From Burkholderiales bacterium (GTDB taxonomy: Bacteria > Pseudomonadota > Gammaproteobacteria > Burkholderiales > Ga0077523): DNA of 64,000 nucleotides. The stretch spans positions 29,173-93,172 of the forward strand of contig JAIESW010000038.1 in NCBI GenBank assembly GCA_019745565.1, read 5' to 3'. Of this stretch, positions 1-8,688 are shown piece after piece. How positions within the stretch are numbered: position 1 is the first letter of the stretch; every line of letters begins with the position of its first letter. The translations under genes were made by a program, and so were the position numbers. Below the pieces are notes generated by a model. It did not search any database, was not told the DNA's origin, and saw nothing but the letters and a program-made list of their open reading frames with translations.

Positions 1-11
1 CAGCGGCACAA

Positions 12-38
12 ATAAAAAAACCCGCCGCAGCGGGTTCT
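12..38 (-). terminator. Rho-independent terminator of the cold-shock gene
   Basis: Read on the minus strand, an AACCCGC / GCGGGTT stem with a short loop is followed by a run of seven T residues. It sits about 30 bases past the stop codon of the cold-shock gene, so it most likely ends that transcript. Confidence 0.8.
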
Positions 39-68
39 TCGAAAGTCGGTTTCGGCAGCCCTCGAACG

Positions 69-272
69 TCAGATAGCCTGGATGTTGGAAGCCTGCTTGC
101 CCTTCGGCCCGGTGGTCACCTCGAAGCTGACCCGCTGGCCTTCCTTCAGGGATTTGAAGCCGTTCATCTTGATCGCCGAGAAATGCGCGAACACGTCTTC
201 ACTCTTGTCGTCTGGAGTGATGAAACCAAACCCTTTTGCATCGTTGAACCATTTGACGGTACCCGTTGCCAT
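69..272 (-). CDS. cspA: Cold-shock protein (CspA family)
   Basis: A 67-residue single cold-shock domain protein, the usual size for the family. It begins [10 protein letters not shown] and carries RNP1-like KGFGFI (residues 13-18) and RNP2-like DVFAHFSAI (27-35), the aromatic surface that binds single-stranded RNA or DNA. Known members act as RNA chaperones that melt secondary structure in the cytoplasm. The start is fixed by a GGGAGG ribosome site 7 bases upstream and by the family N-terminus; a longer open frame upstream is not coding. It appears monocistronic, with its own promoter about 130 bases upstream and a terminator directly downstream. The long untranslated leader resembles that of regulated csp genes, but I cannot tell whether this copy is cold-induced. 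Confidence 0.95.
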   Translation of the reverse strand: MATGTVKWFNDAKGFGFITPDDKSEDVFAHFSAIKMNGFKSLKEGQRVSFEVTTGPKGKQASNIQAI

Positions 273-401
273 GTTGTCCTCCCGTTGGGTTGAACGTTCG
301 GGCTGCCACCCGCGCTGATGTCTTTGGGTGGCGAGACCGTGCGTGCAAGGACTGCATGGCGCTTCCATACCGCCGACTACCTGACCCCAAAACACGCGCG
401 A

Positions 402-429
402 ATAATACGCTTGCGCAATCGGTTCGCAA
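402..429 (-). promoter_or_regulatory. Candidate sigma-70 promoter for cspA
   Basis: On the minus strand TTGCGA (-35, at 424-429) and TATTAT (-10, at 402-407) are separated by 16 bases. A transcript from here would have a leader of about 120 bases, typical of csp genes. The rest of the 291-base gap up to 563 shows no gene. Confidence 0.5.
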
Positions 430-563
430 GGGTCGCACCCTCTCTGTGCGAAAGGCGAACATGCCAACGCCATTCAACGATTTGTGTGCGCCGCAGCATC
501 CCGAAGGGTGGCTCGGGAAACCCGTATAAGTCTTATACGGGCACCCTATTATTCGATGGCGCG

Positions 564-1751
564 CTAAATCAATCCGCGCTCAGACAGATTTCGCATGAGC
601 GCGGAAACGCCGAAACTCCACGGGGCAATCCGGTGGCAGTGATCGACGCGATTGACCAGTGCTCCGAGGTGACGGCTGCGCACGGTCACCACATCGCCCA
701 CCTTGTGCGTGAAGCCGTGACCGCGTTCACCGCGATCCTGTGTCGGTGCGAACGCGGTACCGAGGAACAACATCAGTCCATCGGGGTACTGGTGATTCGG
801 ACCGATCGCCTGCCCGGCGAGATCGAGCGGATCACGACTGATCTGCGTGAGCGAATAGCGGCCCTGAACTTTGAATCCGTCGCCGGCGCCCGCCACTTCC
901 ACTTCCACTTCGGTGCGACGCAAGGCATCGATGCCGAAGCGGTCATCCAGCAGCCGGATGAACGGGCCGATCGCGCAGCTCGCGTTGTTGTCCTTCGCGC
1001 GCCCGAGCAGCAACGCGCTGCGGCCCTCCCAGTCGCGCAGGTTGACGTCGTTCCCGAGCGCCGCACCGACCACCTTGCCGCGGCTGTTCACGGCGAGCAC
1101 GACTTCGGGTTCCGGGTTGTTCCACGACGAATTCTCGAGGATGCCGATGTCGGCACCGACGCCCACCGCAGACATGGGTTGCGACTTGTTGAAGACCTCC
1201 GCATCGGGACCGATCCCCACTTCCAGATATTGCGACCAGAGCCCTTTCTCGACCAGCAACGCCTTCACGCGCGTCGCCTCGGCCGAGCCGGGCTTCACCG
1301 ACGAGAGCGATGCACCGATCTCGCGCCCGAGCGTGCCGCGGATCTCCTCGGCCTGCGCCGGGTCGCCCTTCGCGTGCTCCTCGATCACACGCTCCAGCAT
1401 GCTCGCGACAAAGGTCACGCCGCACGCGCGCAGCGCCTGCAGATCGCACGGCGTGAGGAAATAGGGCCGATCGGGATTGCGCGCGGCTGCGCCACTGTTC
1501 GCGAGCATCGCCGTCACATCGCCGATCGGTTGCGCACGGCCGTTCGCGAGCGCGGCGCGTACAACACCGACGGGGTCGTCGGCATTGACGAGGTCCGCCG
1601 TCGTAGGCGCCACCAGACTCAGGTCGTAGGCCTGCTCCCCGCAGATCGCGACCGGACTGGGGCCCGGCAAGGGTCCCGGCACCCAGGCACGCCCGACGAG
1701 CGTGGCACGATCGGCATCGGCGGGAAGGATGTTGGCGCTGGTCAGGTCCAT
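564..1751 (-). CDS. Fumarylacetoacetate hydrolase (FAH) family protein, long form
   Basis: A 395-residue protein with a C-terminal FAH fold. Metal-site motifs are visible: EPE followed by GNDVNLRDWEG, then a Lys in GRAKDNN. The family uses Mg2+ to cleave or hydrate 2-keto acids (fumarylacetoacetate, oxaloacetate, 2-keto-3-deoxy sugar acids). The N-terminal ~100 residues are an extension seen in the longer members. The start ATG at 1751 (MDLTSAN) is chosen because the frame further upstream overlaps the next gene. It lies 5 bases after the stop of an exported protein on the same strand, so the two are probably co-transcribed. The substrate cannot be read from the sequence; with an enol-lactonase and another FAH protein nearby, a catabolic role is likely. 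Confidence 0.85.
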   Translation of the reverse strand: MDLTSANILPADADRATLVGRAWVPGPLPGPSPVAICGEQAYDLSLVAPTTADLVNADDPVGVVRAALANGRAQPIGDVTAMLANSGAAARNPDRPYFLTPCDLQALRACGVTFVASMLERVIEEHAKGDPAQAEEIRGTLGREIGASLSSVKPGSAEATRVKALLVEKGLWSQYLEVGIGPDAEVFNKSQPMSAVGVGADIGILENSSWNNPEPEVVLAVNSRGKVVGAALGNDVNLRDWEGRSALLLGRAKDNNASCAIGPFIRLLDDRFGIDALRRTEVEVEVAGAGDGFKVQGRYSLTQISRDPLDLAGQAIGPNHQYPDGLMLFLGTAFAPTQDRGERGHGFTHKVGDVVTVRSRHLGALVNRVDHCHRIAPWSFGVSALMRNLSERGLI

Positions 1752-1756
1752 GGCGG

Positions 1757-2329
1757 TCAGGGTCCGGGCTTGTGGATGATGAAGGCGTAGTCCGCGCGGC
1801 ATTCGGGCGTGCACAGGATGGCCCACAGATCGCTCGGCGAGGCGGCAGGAAACCAGATCACCATCTCGTGGCCCAGATTGTTCTCGATGTCGAGCCGGTG
1901 AATTCGCGCCGGCACGGCCTGCACCGCATCCCGATAAGCCGGCACCGCAGCGGCGAGGCGCGCGTGCTGTTCGGCAGCCGCCGCGCCCTCCAGCACGTGC
2001 GCGTCGAACTCGACGAAGTACTTGGCCCCCGGTGCGTCCACCGACGCATCGGGCGCCCAGGCGGGGGCGTCCGGGCGGTCGAACCAGCTGTTCGGGAAGC
2101 GCCATTGCCAGCCGGGCGCGGCGATGAGCTTCGTGCCCAGGGCGCTGCAATCGATGATGGCCCATTGGTCGATGGGTGCCGGCAGGCTGCGCAGGGCATT
2201 CTCCGGTGGGTGCCCGCAGTCCATCGCGCCGATCGGCGTCGGCGCATCGTTGCCGTGGGCATGCACCGCGGTACTCGTCGTGATCAGCAGTCCCAGGCAG
2301 CAGGCCGCTTGGCGGATCTTCGAACGCAT
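1757..2329 (-). CDS. Exported protein of unknown function
   Basis: About 190 residues. The N-terminus (MRSKIRQAACCLGLLITTS, ending in VHA-HG) is a clear Sec signal peptide. The mature part is rich in Trp, Pro and Ala and has cysteines near both ends that could form disulfides in the periplasm. A good GGAGGAGG ribosome site supports the ATG at 2329. I do not recognise a family. Its stop lies 5 bases before the FAH-family start, suggesting one operon, yet an exported partner for a cytosolic hydrolase is not explained. Confidence 0.7.
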   Translation of the reverse strand: MRSKIRQAACCLGLLITTSTAVHAHGNDAPTPIGAMDCGHPPENALRSLPAPIDQWAIIDCSALGTKLIAAPGWQWRFPNSWFDRPDAPAWAPDASVDAPGAKYFVEFDAHVLEGAAAAEQHARLAAAVPAYRDAVQAVPARIHRLDIENNLGHEMVIWFPAASPSDLWAILCTPECRADYAFIIHKPGP

Positions 2330-2507
2330 CTCGTGAACCCCTCCTCCTTCGCGTGGACCGCGATTATAGGGACCATGGCCGGGTATCGAGGGAACGACGC
2401 GCGTCTTGTTAAGCTTGGCGGCGTGACGCATCGATCGTTCCGGGCTGGTCGCCCGCACTGCAGCAAGCCAGCCTTCGGCGGCATCGGCTCTACCAGGCGT
2501 CGGCCCG

Positions 2508-3917
2508 ATGTTTGACCAGCCGACCGTCTTTCTGGATGTCGAAACCACCGGCGCCACCGCGAACCGCGACCGGATCACGGAGATCGGCCTGGTCGAGGTG
2601 AACGGCGGCACCCTCGTGGAGGAGTGGTCCACGCTGGTGAATCCCGGCCTGCGGATCCCGCCCGAGATCGAGGCGCTCACGGGCATCACCAACGCCATGG
2701 TGGCGGAGGCTCCGAGCTTCGAATCGCTCAGCACCGAGCTGCATCGACGCCTCGAGGGCAAGCTGCTGGTGGCGCACAACGCCCGCTTCGACTACGGGTT
2801 TCTGCGCAACGAGTTCGCGCGTGCCGGTCTCCGATACCTGTCGAAGGTCCTGTGCACGGTAAAGCTGTCGCGCCGCCTGTACCCGCAGGAGCGGCGCCAC
2901 AATCTCGACAGTCTCATCGAGCGCCATGGCCTCGTCTGCAACCAGCGTCATCGCGCGCTGGCGGACGCACGCGTGCTGTGGGATTTCGCGCAACGCATCC
3001 GGCAGGAGCTGGGGGAGGAGACGGTGCAGACCGCCGTGACCCACGTGCTGAAGACACCCACACTGCCCCCGCGTCTCGACGCGGCGCAGCTCGATGCGCT
3101 GCCGGAGAGCGTCGGGGTGTACGTCTTCTACGGCGAAGGGGACACCCCGCTCTACGTGGGCAAGAGCCTCAACATCCGGTCGCGCGTGCTGGCGCATTTC
3201 TCCGGCGACCACCGCGTCGCGAAGGACATGCGCATCGCCCAGGAGATCACCCGGATCGAGTGGCGCGAGACGGCCGGCGAACTGGGCGCGCTCCTGCAGG
3301 AAGCCCGCTGGGTCAAACGCCTGACACCGGTCCACAATCACAAACTGCGTCCCGCCGAGGAACTGTGGGCATTGTGGTGGGATGTAATGAAGACCGTCCC
3401 ACCGAAAGCGGTCAGTGCATCCGCGATCGAGTTCGCCGTTGCCGAGAACCTCTACGGCCCGTTCCGTTCGCGCGCACGAGCCAACCGCACGCTGCGCGAG
3501 ATCGCCGATGCGAACGGACTATGCGCCCGCGCCGTCGGCCTGGAGCACGGCGGCACCGGACCATGCTTCTCGTATCAGGTCGGCAAGTGCCGCGGCGCCT
3601 GCTGCGGGCGCGAAACCCTCGTCTCCCACAATCTGCGCCTGGCACAGGCGCTGCACCGGCTGCGGCTCGAGGCTTGGCCGTACCACGGCCCGATCGGCGT
3701 ACGCGAGGCCGATGCCGTGAGCGGCCGCACCGAAATGCATCTGATCGATCGCTGGTGCTACCTCGATACGGTCAGCAGCGAAAGCGATCTCCACGATGCG
3801 CTGGAGGCGCGCACCGAACGCGCCTTCGACCTCGATACCTACCAGATCCTGTCGAAGTGGCTGAAGCGTCACCCCGCGATGGCGGTCATCGATCTCGCGC
3901 CGGCCGTCAGGTCGTGA
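2508..3917 (+). CDS. DnaQ-like 3'-5' exonuclease fused to a GIY-YIG (UvrC-like) nuclease domain
   Basis: 469 residues with two nuclease domains. Residues 5-160 form a DEDDh exonuclease: ExoI DVETTG (D10, E12), ExoII HNARFD (D95), ExoIII H148 to D153. Residues about 198-275 form a GIY-YIG domain (GVYVFY, LYVGKS, R226). A later Cys-containing stretch (GPCFSYQVGKC) resembles the region that follows the GIY-YIG domain in UvrC and Cho. The UvrC endonuclease V half is missing, so it is a Cho-like repair nuclease joined to a proofreading-type exonuclease, a fusion known in proteobacteria. It probably processes damaged DNA, but no target is proven. Its 3' end overlaps the convergent enol-lactonase gene by 11 bases. 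Confidence 0.88.
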   Translation: MFDQPTVFLDVETTGATANRDRITEIGLVEVNGGTLVEEWSTLVNPGLRIPPEIEALTGITNAMVAEAPSFESLSTELHRRLEGKLLVAHNARFDYGFLRNEFARAGLRYLSKVLCTVKLSRRLYPQERRHNLDSLIERHGLVCNQRHRALADARVLWDFAQRIRQELGEETVQTAVTHVLKTPTLPPRLDAAQLDALPESVGVYVFYGEGDTPLYVGKSLNIRSRVLAHFSGDHRVAKDMRIAQEITRIEWRETAGELGALLQEARWVKRLTPVHNHKLRPAEELWALWWDVMKTVPPKAVSASAIEFAVAENLYGPFRSRARANRTLREIADANGLCARAVGLEHGGTGPCFSYQVGKCRGACCGRETLVSHNLRLAQALHRLRLEAWPYHGPIGVREADAVSGRTEMHLIDRWCYLDTVSSESDLHDALEARTERAFDLDTYQILSKWLKRHPAMAVIDLAPAVRS

Positions 3918-4686
3918 GGAATCGCCCGGAGAAGTAGTCGAAGACTTCCGGCTGCTCGAGATTGGACAGATGGGACGCCGAGGGAATCACAGCGAGTTGC
4001 GCCCCCGGAATCGCGAGCTGGATGGCCCGTGCCATCTCCACCGGCGTGCCGACGTCCTGGTCGCCCGCGATCACCAGCGTGGGGCATTGCACGGCGCCGA
4101 GACGATCGTTGAGATCGATCTTCGGGATGGCGTGACAGCAGCCGACATAGCCCGCCACCGGTGTCTCGCGGATCATCGTGCCCACCCGGCTCGCGACCTC
4201 GGGCTTCCGCGCGAGGAACGGCGCGGTGAACCAGCGCGTCAGGGTGCCATCGACCACGGCCTCCATGCCCTTCGCGGTGACGGCATCGATGCGGCCCTTC
4301 CAGATGGGCGCGGCTTCGGGGCCCACACGGCTGGTCGTGTTGCACAGCACGAGCCGATCGAAGCGCCCGGGATACTTGAGTGCGTGGGTCATGCCGATCA
4401 TGCCGCCCATGGACAGACCCATGTAGCTGCATTTCGCGACCCCGAGCGAATCGAGCAGCGCTTGCAGATCATCGGCCAGCTGATCGAGCGTGTAGGCTCC
4501 CGCCGGTGCGTCGGTGCCGCCGTGGCCGCGCGTGTCGAACCGCAGCACCTTGAAGCGTCCGCGCAGAGCGGACACCTGGGCATCCCACATGGCGAGATTG
4601 CAGGCGAGCGAATGGCTCATCACGAGCCACGGGCCCTCCCCTTCGATTTCGTAGCGAATCCGGATACCGTTGCCCTGCGCGTGCAT
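3907..4686 (-). CDS. pcaD: Alpha/beta hydrolase, probable 3-oxoadipate enol-lactonase
   Basis: 259 residues with an alpha/beta hydrolase fold. The nucleophile elbow is GLSMGG (S92), the acid is probably the Asp in AGDQDVGTP, and the His is in SASHLSNLEQP (about H239). Overall spacing and the C-terminal SNLEQP motif match PcaD, which opens 3-oxoadipate enol-lactone in the beta-ketoadipate pathway. No other pca genes are adjacent, so a related esterase role remains possible. The ATG at 4686 has a GGGAGG ribosome site; the frame extends upstream but without a better start. It is transcribed towards the exonuclease/GIY-YIG gene and divergently from the SDR gene. Confidence 0.8.
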   Translation of the reverse strand: MHAQGNGIRIRYEIEGEGPWLVMSHSLACNLAMWDAQVSALRGRFKVLRFDTRGHGGTDAPAGAYTLDQLADDLQALLDSLGVAKCSYMGLSMGGMIGMTHALKYPGRFDRLVLCNTTSRVGPEAAPIWKGRIDAVTAKGMEAVVDGTLTRWFTAPFLARKPEVASRVGTMIRETPVAGYVGCCHAIPKIDLNDRLGAVQCPTLVIAGDQDVGTPVEMARAIQLAIPGAQLAVIPSASHLSNLEQPEVFDYFSGRFLTT

Positions 4687-4778
4687 GCCCTTCGCCTCCC
4701 TCCCCCTGCCCGCACCGGGTGGGGCGGACATTTCCATCGAGTATAACCAGCGGCGAATCACCTTCGTCCTCCCCGGCC

Positions 4779-5738
4779 ATGACCGACACCGCCCGCCCCC
4801 TGCACGTGATCTTCGGTACCGGTCCCCTGGGGCTTGCCCTCATGCGGGCACTGCGCTCGGAAGACCGGCGCGTGCGGATGATCAACCGGTCCGCGCGGGT
4901 GCGCTTCGACAAGGACCTTGAGACCGAAGTGGGTGGCGGCGACGCCGCCGACCCGGGCTTCGCCCGCGAAGTCTGCGAAGGCGCGGCCGTGGTCTATCAC
5001 TGCGTCGGCCTGCCCTATCCGCGCTGGCGCGAGTTTCCCGGCATCGCCCGCGGCATCGTCGAAGGCGCAGCCGCTGCCGGGGCGACGCTCGTGTACGGCG
5101 ACAACCTTTACGCCTATGGCCAGGTGACCGGACCTTTGCGGGAGGGTCTGCCCGAGACCGCCTCGACGGTGAAGGGGCGCATCCGCGCCGAAGTCGCCGC
5201 GCTGCTGCTGGATGCCCATCGCGCAGGCAACGTGCCCGTGGCCATCGGTCGAGGCTCCGATTTCTTCGGGCCGCACGCGACGGACGCGACGATGCTGGGC
5301 TCGCGCGTGTTCGCCCGCATCCTCGCCGGTAGACCTGCCCAGGCGATCGGCGACCCGGACCGGCAGCACAGCTACACCTATCTCGACGATTTCGGGCGTG
5401 CACTCGTGGTGCTTGGCGATCGCCCCGAAGCCGCAGGGCAGATCTGGCACGTGCCCAACGCACCGCCGCTGTCCACGCGCGCCATCGTCACGACCATCGG
5501 CGAGTTGGCCGGCACTGCGGCCCGGGTATCGGCCGCCCCGGGCTGGATGGTCGGCCTAGCGGGCCTCTTCAGTCCGCAACTGCGCGAACTGAAGGAAATG
5601 CTCTATGAGTTCGACCGCGATTTCGTGGTGGATTCGTCCCGGTTCGAAGGTGCCTTCGGCATTCGGGCGACCCCGCTGCGCGACTCGCTGGCCCGTACGC
5701 TTGCCTGGTTTCGCAGCACGGCCTCGAAGGCGACTTGA
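4779..5738 (+). CDS. NAD-dependent epimerase/dehydratase family protein (extended SDR)
   Basis: 319 residues. The N-terminus has a Rossmann GTGPLG motif (residues 13-18). The usual YxxxK pair is not obvious: the region that should hold it reads YGDNLYAYG and then TVKGRIRAE, so this is an atypical SDR. The C-terminal half has YTYLDDFGRAL and WHVPNAPPLS, common in sugar-epimerase-like proteins. The start MTDTARPL at 4779 is preferred over an upstream in-frame ATG that would overlap the promoter region of the divergent gene. It is the first gene of a co-directional set with the AraD1, NIPSNAP and amidase genes. Substrate unknown. Confidence 0.75.
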   Translation: MTDTARPLHVIFGTGPLGLALMRALRSEDRRVRMINRSARVRFDKDLETEVGGGDAADPGFAREVCEGAAVVYHCVGLPYPRWREFPGIARGIVEGAAAAGATLVYGDNLYAYGQVTGPLREGLPETASTVKGRIRAEVAALLLDAHRAGNVPVAIGRGSDFFGPHATDATMLGSRVFARILAGRPAQAIGDPDRQHSYTYLDDFGRALVVLGDRPEAAGQIWHVPNAPPLSTRAIVTTIGELAGTAARVSAAPGWMVGLAGLFSPQLRELKEMLYEFDRDFVVDSSRFEGAFGIRATPLRDSLARTLAWFRSTASKAT

Positions 5739-5828
5739 CCCGGTACGGCGCGGGCTCCATGCTCGCGGGCACACAACAAGACGATGCCGCACGCGGGACC
5801 GCTGCGGCCTTCGAAGGGGAGGAGCACC

Positions 5829-6827
5829 ATGAGACTGACCCAGTTCGTCGGACGCGACGGTGTCCGGCGCGTCGGCGTGGCCGACGACGGCCCGACGCTG
5901 CAGGTTCTGGCCGGCACCAAGCGCGTCTACGACCTCGCGCTGGAAGCGGCGCGTACCGGCCGGAAGCTCGAAGCGCTCGCAACGAGCCGCATCGGCTCCG
6001 AACGCGAGAACTACGACGATGTGATCCGCGAGCGCCGCCTCCTGCTGCCGCTCGATCATCCCGATCCGTACCGCTGCCTCGTCACCGGCACCGGGCTTTC
6101 CCACCTCGGCAGCGCGGCGGCACGCGATTCGATGCACGCCAAACTGCAGGCGTCGGAGGAGTCGCTGACCGATTCGATGAAGATGTTCAAGTGGGGCATG
6201 GAAGGCGGCAAGCCGAAGACGGGGACCATCGGCACACCGCCGGAATGGTTCTACAAGGGCGATGGTCGCTGGGTCGTGGCGCCGGAGCAGGCGCTCGAGC
6301 TGCCGGCCTACGCACAGGACGGCGGCGAGGAGGTGGAGACCGTCGGGCTCTACGTGATCGGCGACGACGGCACGCCGCTGCGCGTGGGTTTTGCGCTCGG
6401 CAACGAGTACTCCGATCATGTGACCGAACGCCAGAACTACCTGTACCTCGCCCATTCCAAGCTGCGCCAGAGCTGCTTCGGCCCCGAACTGCTGCTGGGC
6501 GACATGCCGCGCAACGTGCGCGGACACGCGCGCCTGCTGCGCGGCAACGAGGTCGTGTGGGAGTCCGACTGGCTTTCGGGCGAGGACAACATGTGCCACG
6601 CCATCGCGAACCTCGAGCATCACCACTTCAAGTACCCGGAGTTCCGCGTGCCCGGCGACGTGCACGTGCACTACTTCGGCGCCGCCACCGGCAGCTTCAC
6701 CCAGAAGATCGAGACGCGCCTGGGCGACGTGTTCGAGATCGCGGCGGAAGGCTTCGGCCGGCCGCTGCGCAACACGCTCGGCGCCGCGCGCGAGACCAAT
6801 CGCCTGATCAACGTTCGCACCCTGTAA
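5829..6827 (+). CDS. FAH-fold protein of the AraD1/GguC type
   Basis: 332 residues, beginning MRLTQFVGRDG with a strong GGGGAGGAG ribosome site. Motifs EVETVGLYV and GFALGNEYSDH mark the metal site of an FAH-like fold, and the overall pattern matches the AraD1/GguC group, some members of which are linked to sugar-acid metabolism as 2-keto-3-deoxy-arabonate dehydratase-like enzymes. It is followed 14 bases later by a NIPSNAP gene and then an amidase, so a small catabolic operon is likely. The reaction is an inference from the family only. Confidence 0.78.
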   Translation: MRLTQFVGRDGVRRVGVADDGPTLQVLAGTKRVYDLALEAARTGRKLEALATSRIGSERENYDDVIRERRLLLPLDHPDPYRCLVTGTGLSHLGSAAARDSMHAKLQASEESLTDSMKMFKWGMEGGKPKTGTIGTPPEWFYKGDGRWVVAPEQALELPAYAQDGGEEVETVGLYVIGDDGTPLRVGFALGNEYSDHVTERQNYLYLAHSKLRQSCFGPELLLGDMPRNVRGHARLLRGNEVVWESDWLSGEDNMCHAIANLEHHHFKYPEFRVPGDVHVHYFGAATGSFTQKIETRLGDVFEIAAEGFGRPLRNTLGAARETNRLINVRTL

Positions 6828-6841
6828 GGAGCAACCGAATC

Positions 6842-7168
6842 GTGATTTACGAACTGCGAATCTACCACTGCATGCCGGGGCGTCTGCCCGATCTCAACAA
6901 GCGCTTCGAGACCATCACGCTGAAGATCTGGGAGCGGCACGGCATTCGTCAGGCCGGCTTCTGGACCGTGCTGGTGGGCGACTCCAACCAGGATCTCTAC
7001 TACCTGCTCGAATGGAAGGACATGGCGGAGCGCGAGCGCGTGTGGAACGGCTTCATGGCCGACCCCGAGTGGCAGGAGAAGCGTGCCGAGACCGAACGCA
7101 ACGGCCCGCTCGTGGCGAAGATCACCAACCTGTTCCTCACCCCCACCCAGTACTCGCGCATCAAGTAG
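6842..7168 (+). CDS. NIPSNAP family protein
   Basis: 108 residues starting at a GTG (read as Met-IYELRIYHC) with an AAGGAG ribosome site. The opening IYELRIY and the later LLEWKDMAERE are hallmarks of NIPSNAP, a dimeric ferredoxin-like alpha/beta-barrel fold with no firmly established bacterial reaction. Members often sit beside catabolic enzymes, as here between an FAH-like enzyme and an amidase. The stop codon abuts the ATG of the amidase, so translation is probably coupled. Confidence 0.82.
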   Translation: MIYELRIYHCMPGRLPDLNKRFETITLKIWERHGIRQAGFWTVLVGDSNQDLYYLLEWKDMAERERVWNGFMADPEWQEKRAETERNGPLVAKITNLFLTPTQYSRIK

Positions 7169-8620
7169 ATGGATCCCGCCTTCCTGCCCGCCCACCGCCT
7201 GGCCGCGCAGCTGCGCTCGCGCAAGCTGGGCAGCCTCGAACTGCTCGATCACTTCCTCGATCGGATCGCCAAGCACAACCAGACGCTCAATGCGGTCTGC
7301 GTGCTCGATGCCGAACGCGCCCGCAAGCGTGCGAAGGCACTGGACCGCGCTGCCGCCAAGGGCGACCGGCGCGGTCCGCTGCACGGTCTGCCCATGACGG
7401 TGAAGGAATCCTTCGACATCGCCGGCCTGCCGACCACGTGGGGCCGTGCGGACCTGAAGGGCAACGTCGCGACGTCGAACGCACTGGCCGTCGACCGGCT
7501 CGAGAACGCGGGCGCGGTCATATTCGGCAAGACCAACGTGCCGGCCTTCCTCGCGGATTGGCAGACGTTCAACCCGGTCTACGGGACGACGAACAATCCG
7601 TGGGATATCACCCGGGGGCCCGGCGGCTCCTCCGGAGGTTCGGCAGCGGCCCTGGCGGCAGGGCTCACAGGCCTCGAGATCGGCAGCGACATCGGCGCGT
7701 CGATTCGCAATCCGGCGCACTACTGCGGGCTCTTCGGCCACAAGCCGACGTTCGGTCTGTGCTCGTCCGACGGACAGGTACTGTCGCCGTTCGTCACGCA
7801 CGACGACATCGCCGTGATCGGCCCGCTCGCGCGCAGCGCACGCGATCTGGAGATCGCGCTCGGCATCATCGCCGGCCCCGACGCGATCGACGGCACTGCC
7901 TGGAAGGTCAAGCTGCCGCCGGCAACGAAGAAGACCTGGCGGCAGTGGCGCGTGGCCGTCCTCTCCGATGCCGACTCGGCACCGGTGGACGGCGCAGTGA
8001 AGGCGCGCGTGGAGGCCGTCGCCGATTTCCTCGCGCGCAAGGGTGCGAAGGTGAACCGTACGGCCCGACCGGATTTCGATCTCGACGAAGCGCACGAGGT
8101 GTACATCAAGTTGCTGCGTGCTGCCACTTCGCGCGCGCAGACCGATGCGGTGTTCGCCCGCAATCTGGAAGCGGCGCGGACGCTCCCGAAGGACGCCCGC
8201 GACTATGCGGCCTGGATGGCGCGCGCCAACACCATGCATCACCGCGAGTGGCTGCTGCTCAACGATCGGCGGCACCAGATGCGTCTGCGATGGGCCGAGT
8301 TCTTCCGCGAGTGGGACGTGCTGCTGTGCCCTGCCGCGGCGACGACGGCATTCCCGCACAACCAGAAGGGCGAGCGCTGGGAGCGCATGGTCACGGTGAA
8401 CGGCACACCGCAGCCGTCGACCACACAGATGTTCTGGGCCGGCTATTCGTGCATGTCGTACCTGCCCTCGACCGTCGCGACCGCCGGTCAGGCGCCTGAC
8501 GGACTTCCCGTGGGCGTACAGATCATCGGGCCGCAGTACGGCGACCTCACCTGCATCGCGCTCGCGCGACTACTGGAGGATGAGTTCGCCGGGTTCGTTG
8601 CGCCGCCCGGTTACAACTGA
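7169..8620 (+). CDS. Amidase (amidase signature family)
   Basis: 483 residues with the full amidase-signature core: catalytic K79 (GLPMTVKES), cis-Ser S154 in GPGGSSGGS, and nucleophile S178 in DIGASIRNP. The Gly before the nucleophile in most members is Ala here (A177). Enzymes of this family hydrolyse amide bonds of small molecules or, as GatA, of glutaminyl-tRNA; there is no gatB or gatC nearby, so a catabolic amidase is more likely. The start codon directly follows the stop of the NIPSNAP gene. It ends the co-directional group that begins at 4779. Confidence 0.87.
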   Translation: MDPAFLPAHRLAAQLRSRKLGSLELLDHFLDRIAKHNQTLNAVCVLDAERARKRAKALDRAAAKGDRRGPLHGLPMTVKESFDIAGLPTTWGRADLKGNVATSNALAVDRLENAGAVIFGKTNVPAFLADWQTFNPVYGTTNNPWDITRGPGGSSGGSAAALAAGLTGLEIGSDIGASIRNPAHYCGLFGHKPTFGLCSSDGQVLSPFVTHDDIAVIGPLARSARDLEIALGIIAGPDAIDGTAWKVKLPPATKKTWRQWRVAVLSDADSAPVDGAVKARVEAVADFLARKGAKVNRTARPDFDLDEAHEVYIKLLRAATSRAQTDAVFARNLEAARTLPKDARDYAAWMARANTMHHREWLLLNDRRHQMRLRWAEFFREWDVLLCPAAATTAFPHNQKGERWERMVTVNGTPQPSTTQMFWAGYSCMSYLPSTVATAGQAPDGLPVGVQIIGPQYGDLTCIALARLLEDEFAGFVAPPGYN

Positions 8621-8688
8621 GGTGATGCCGCCCGATGGGCCTGCGACCCGTCCCCCGGGGGGCGGCGCGGCCAGGGCTTGAGGCGCAG

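Noticed and set aside
318..1790. 490-codon open frame on the plus strand near the start
   Set aside because: Antisense to the FAH-family gene, whose motifs are clear.
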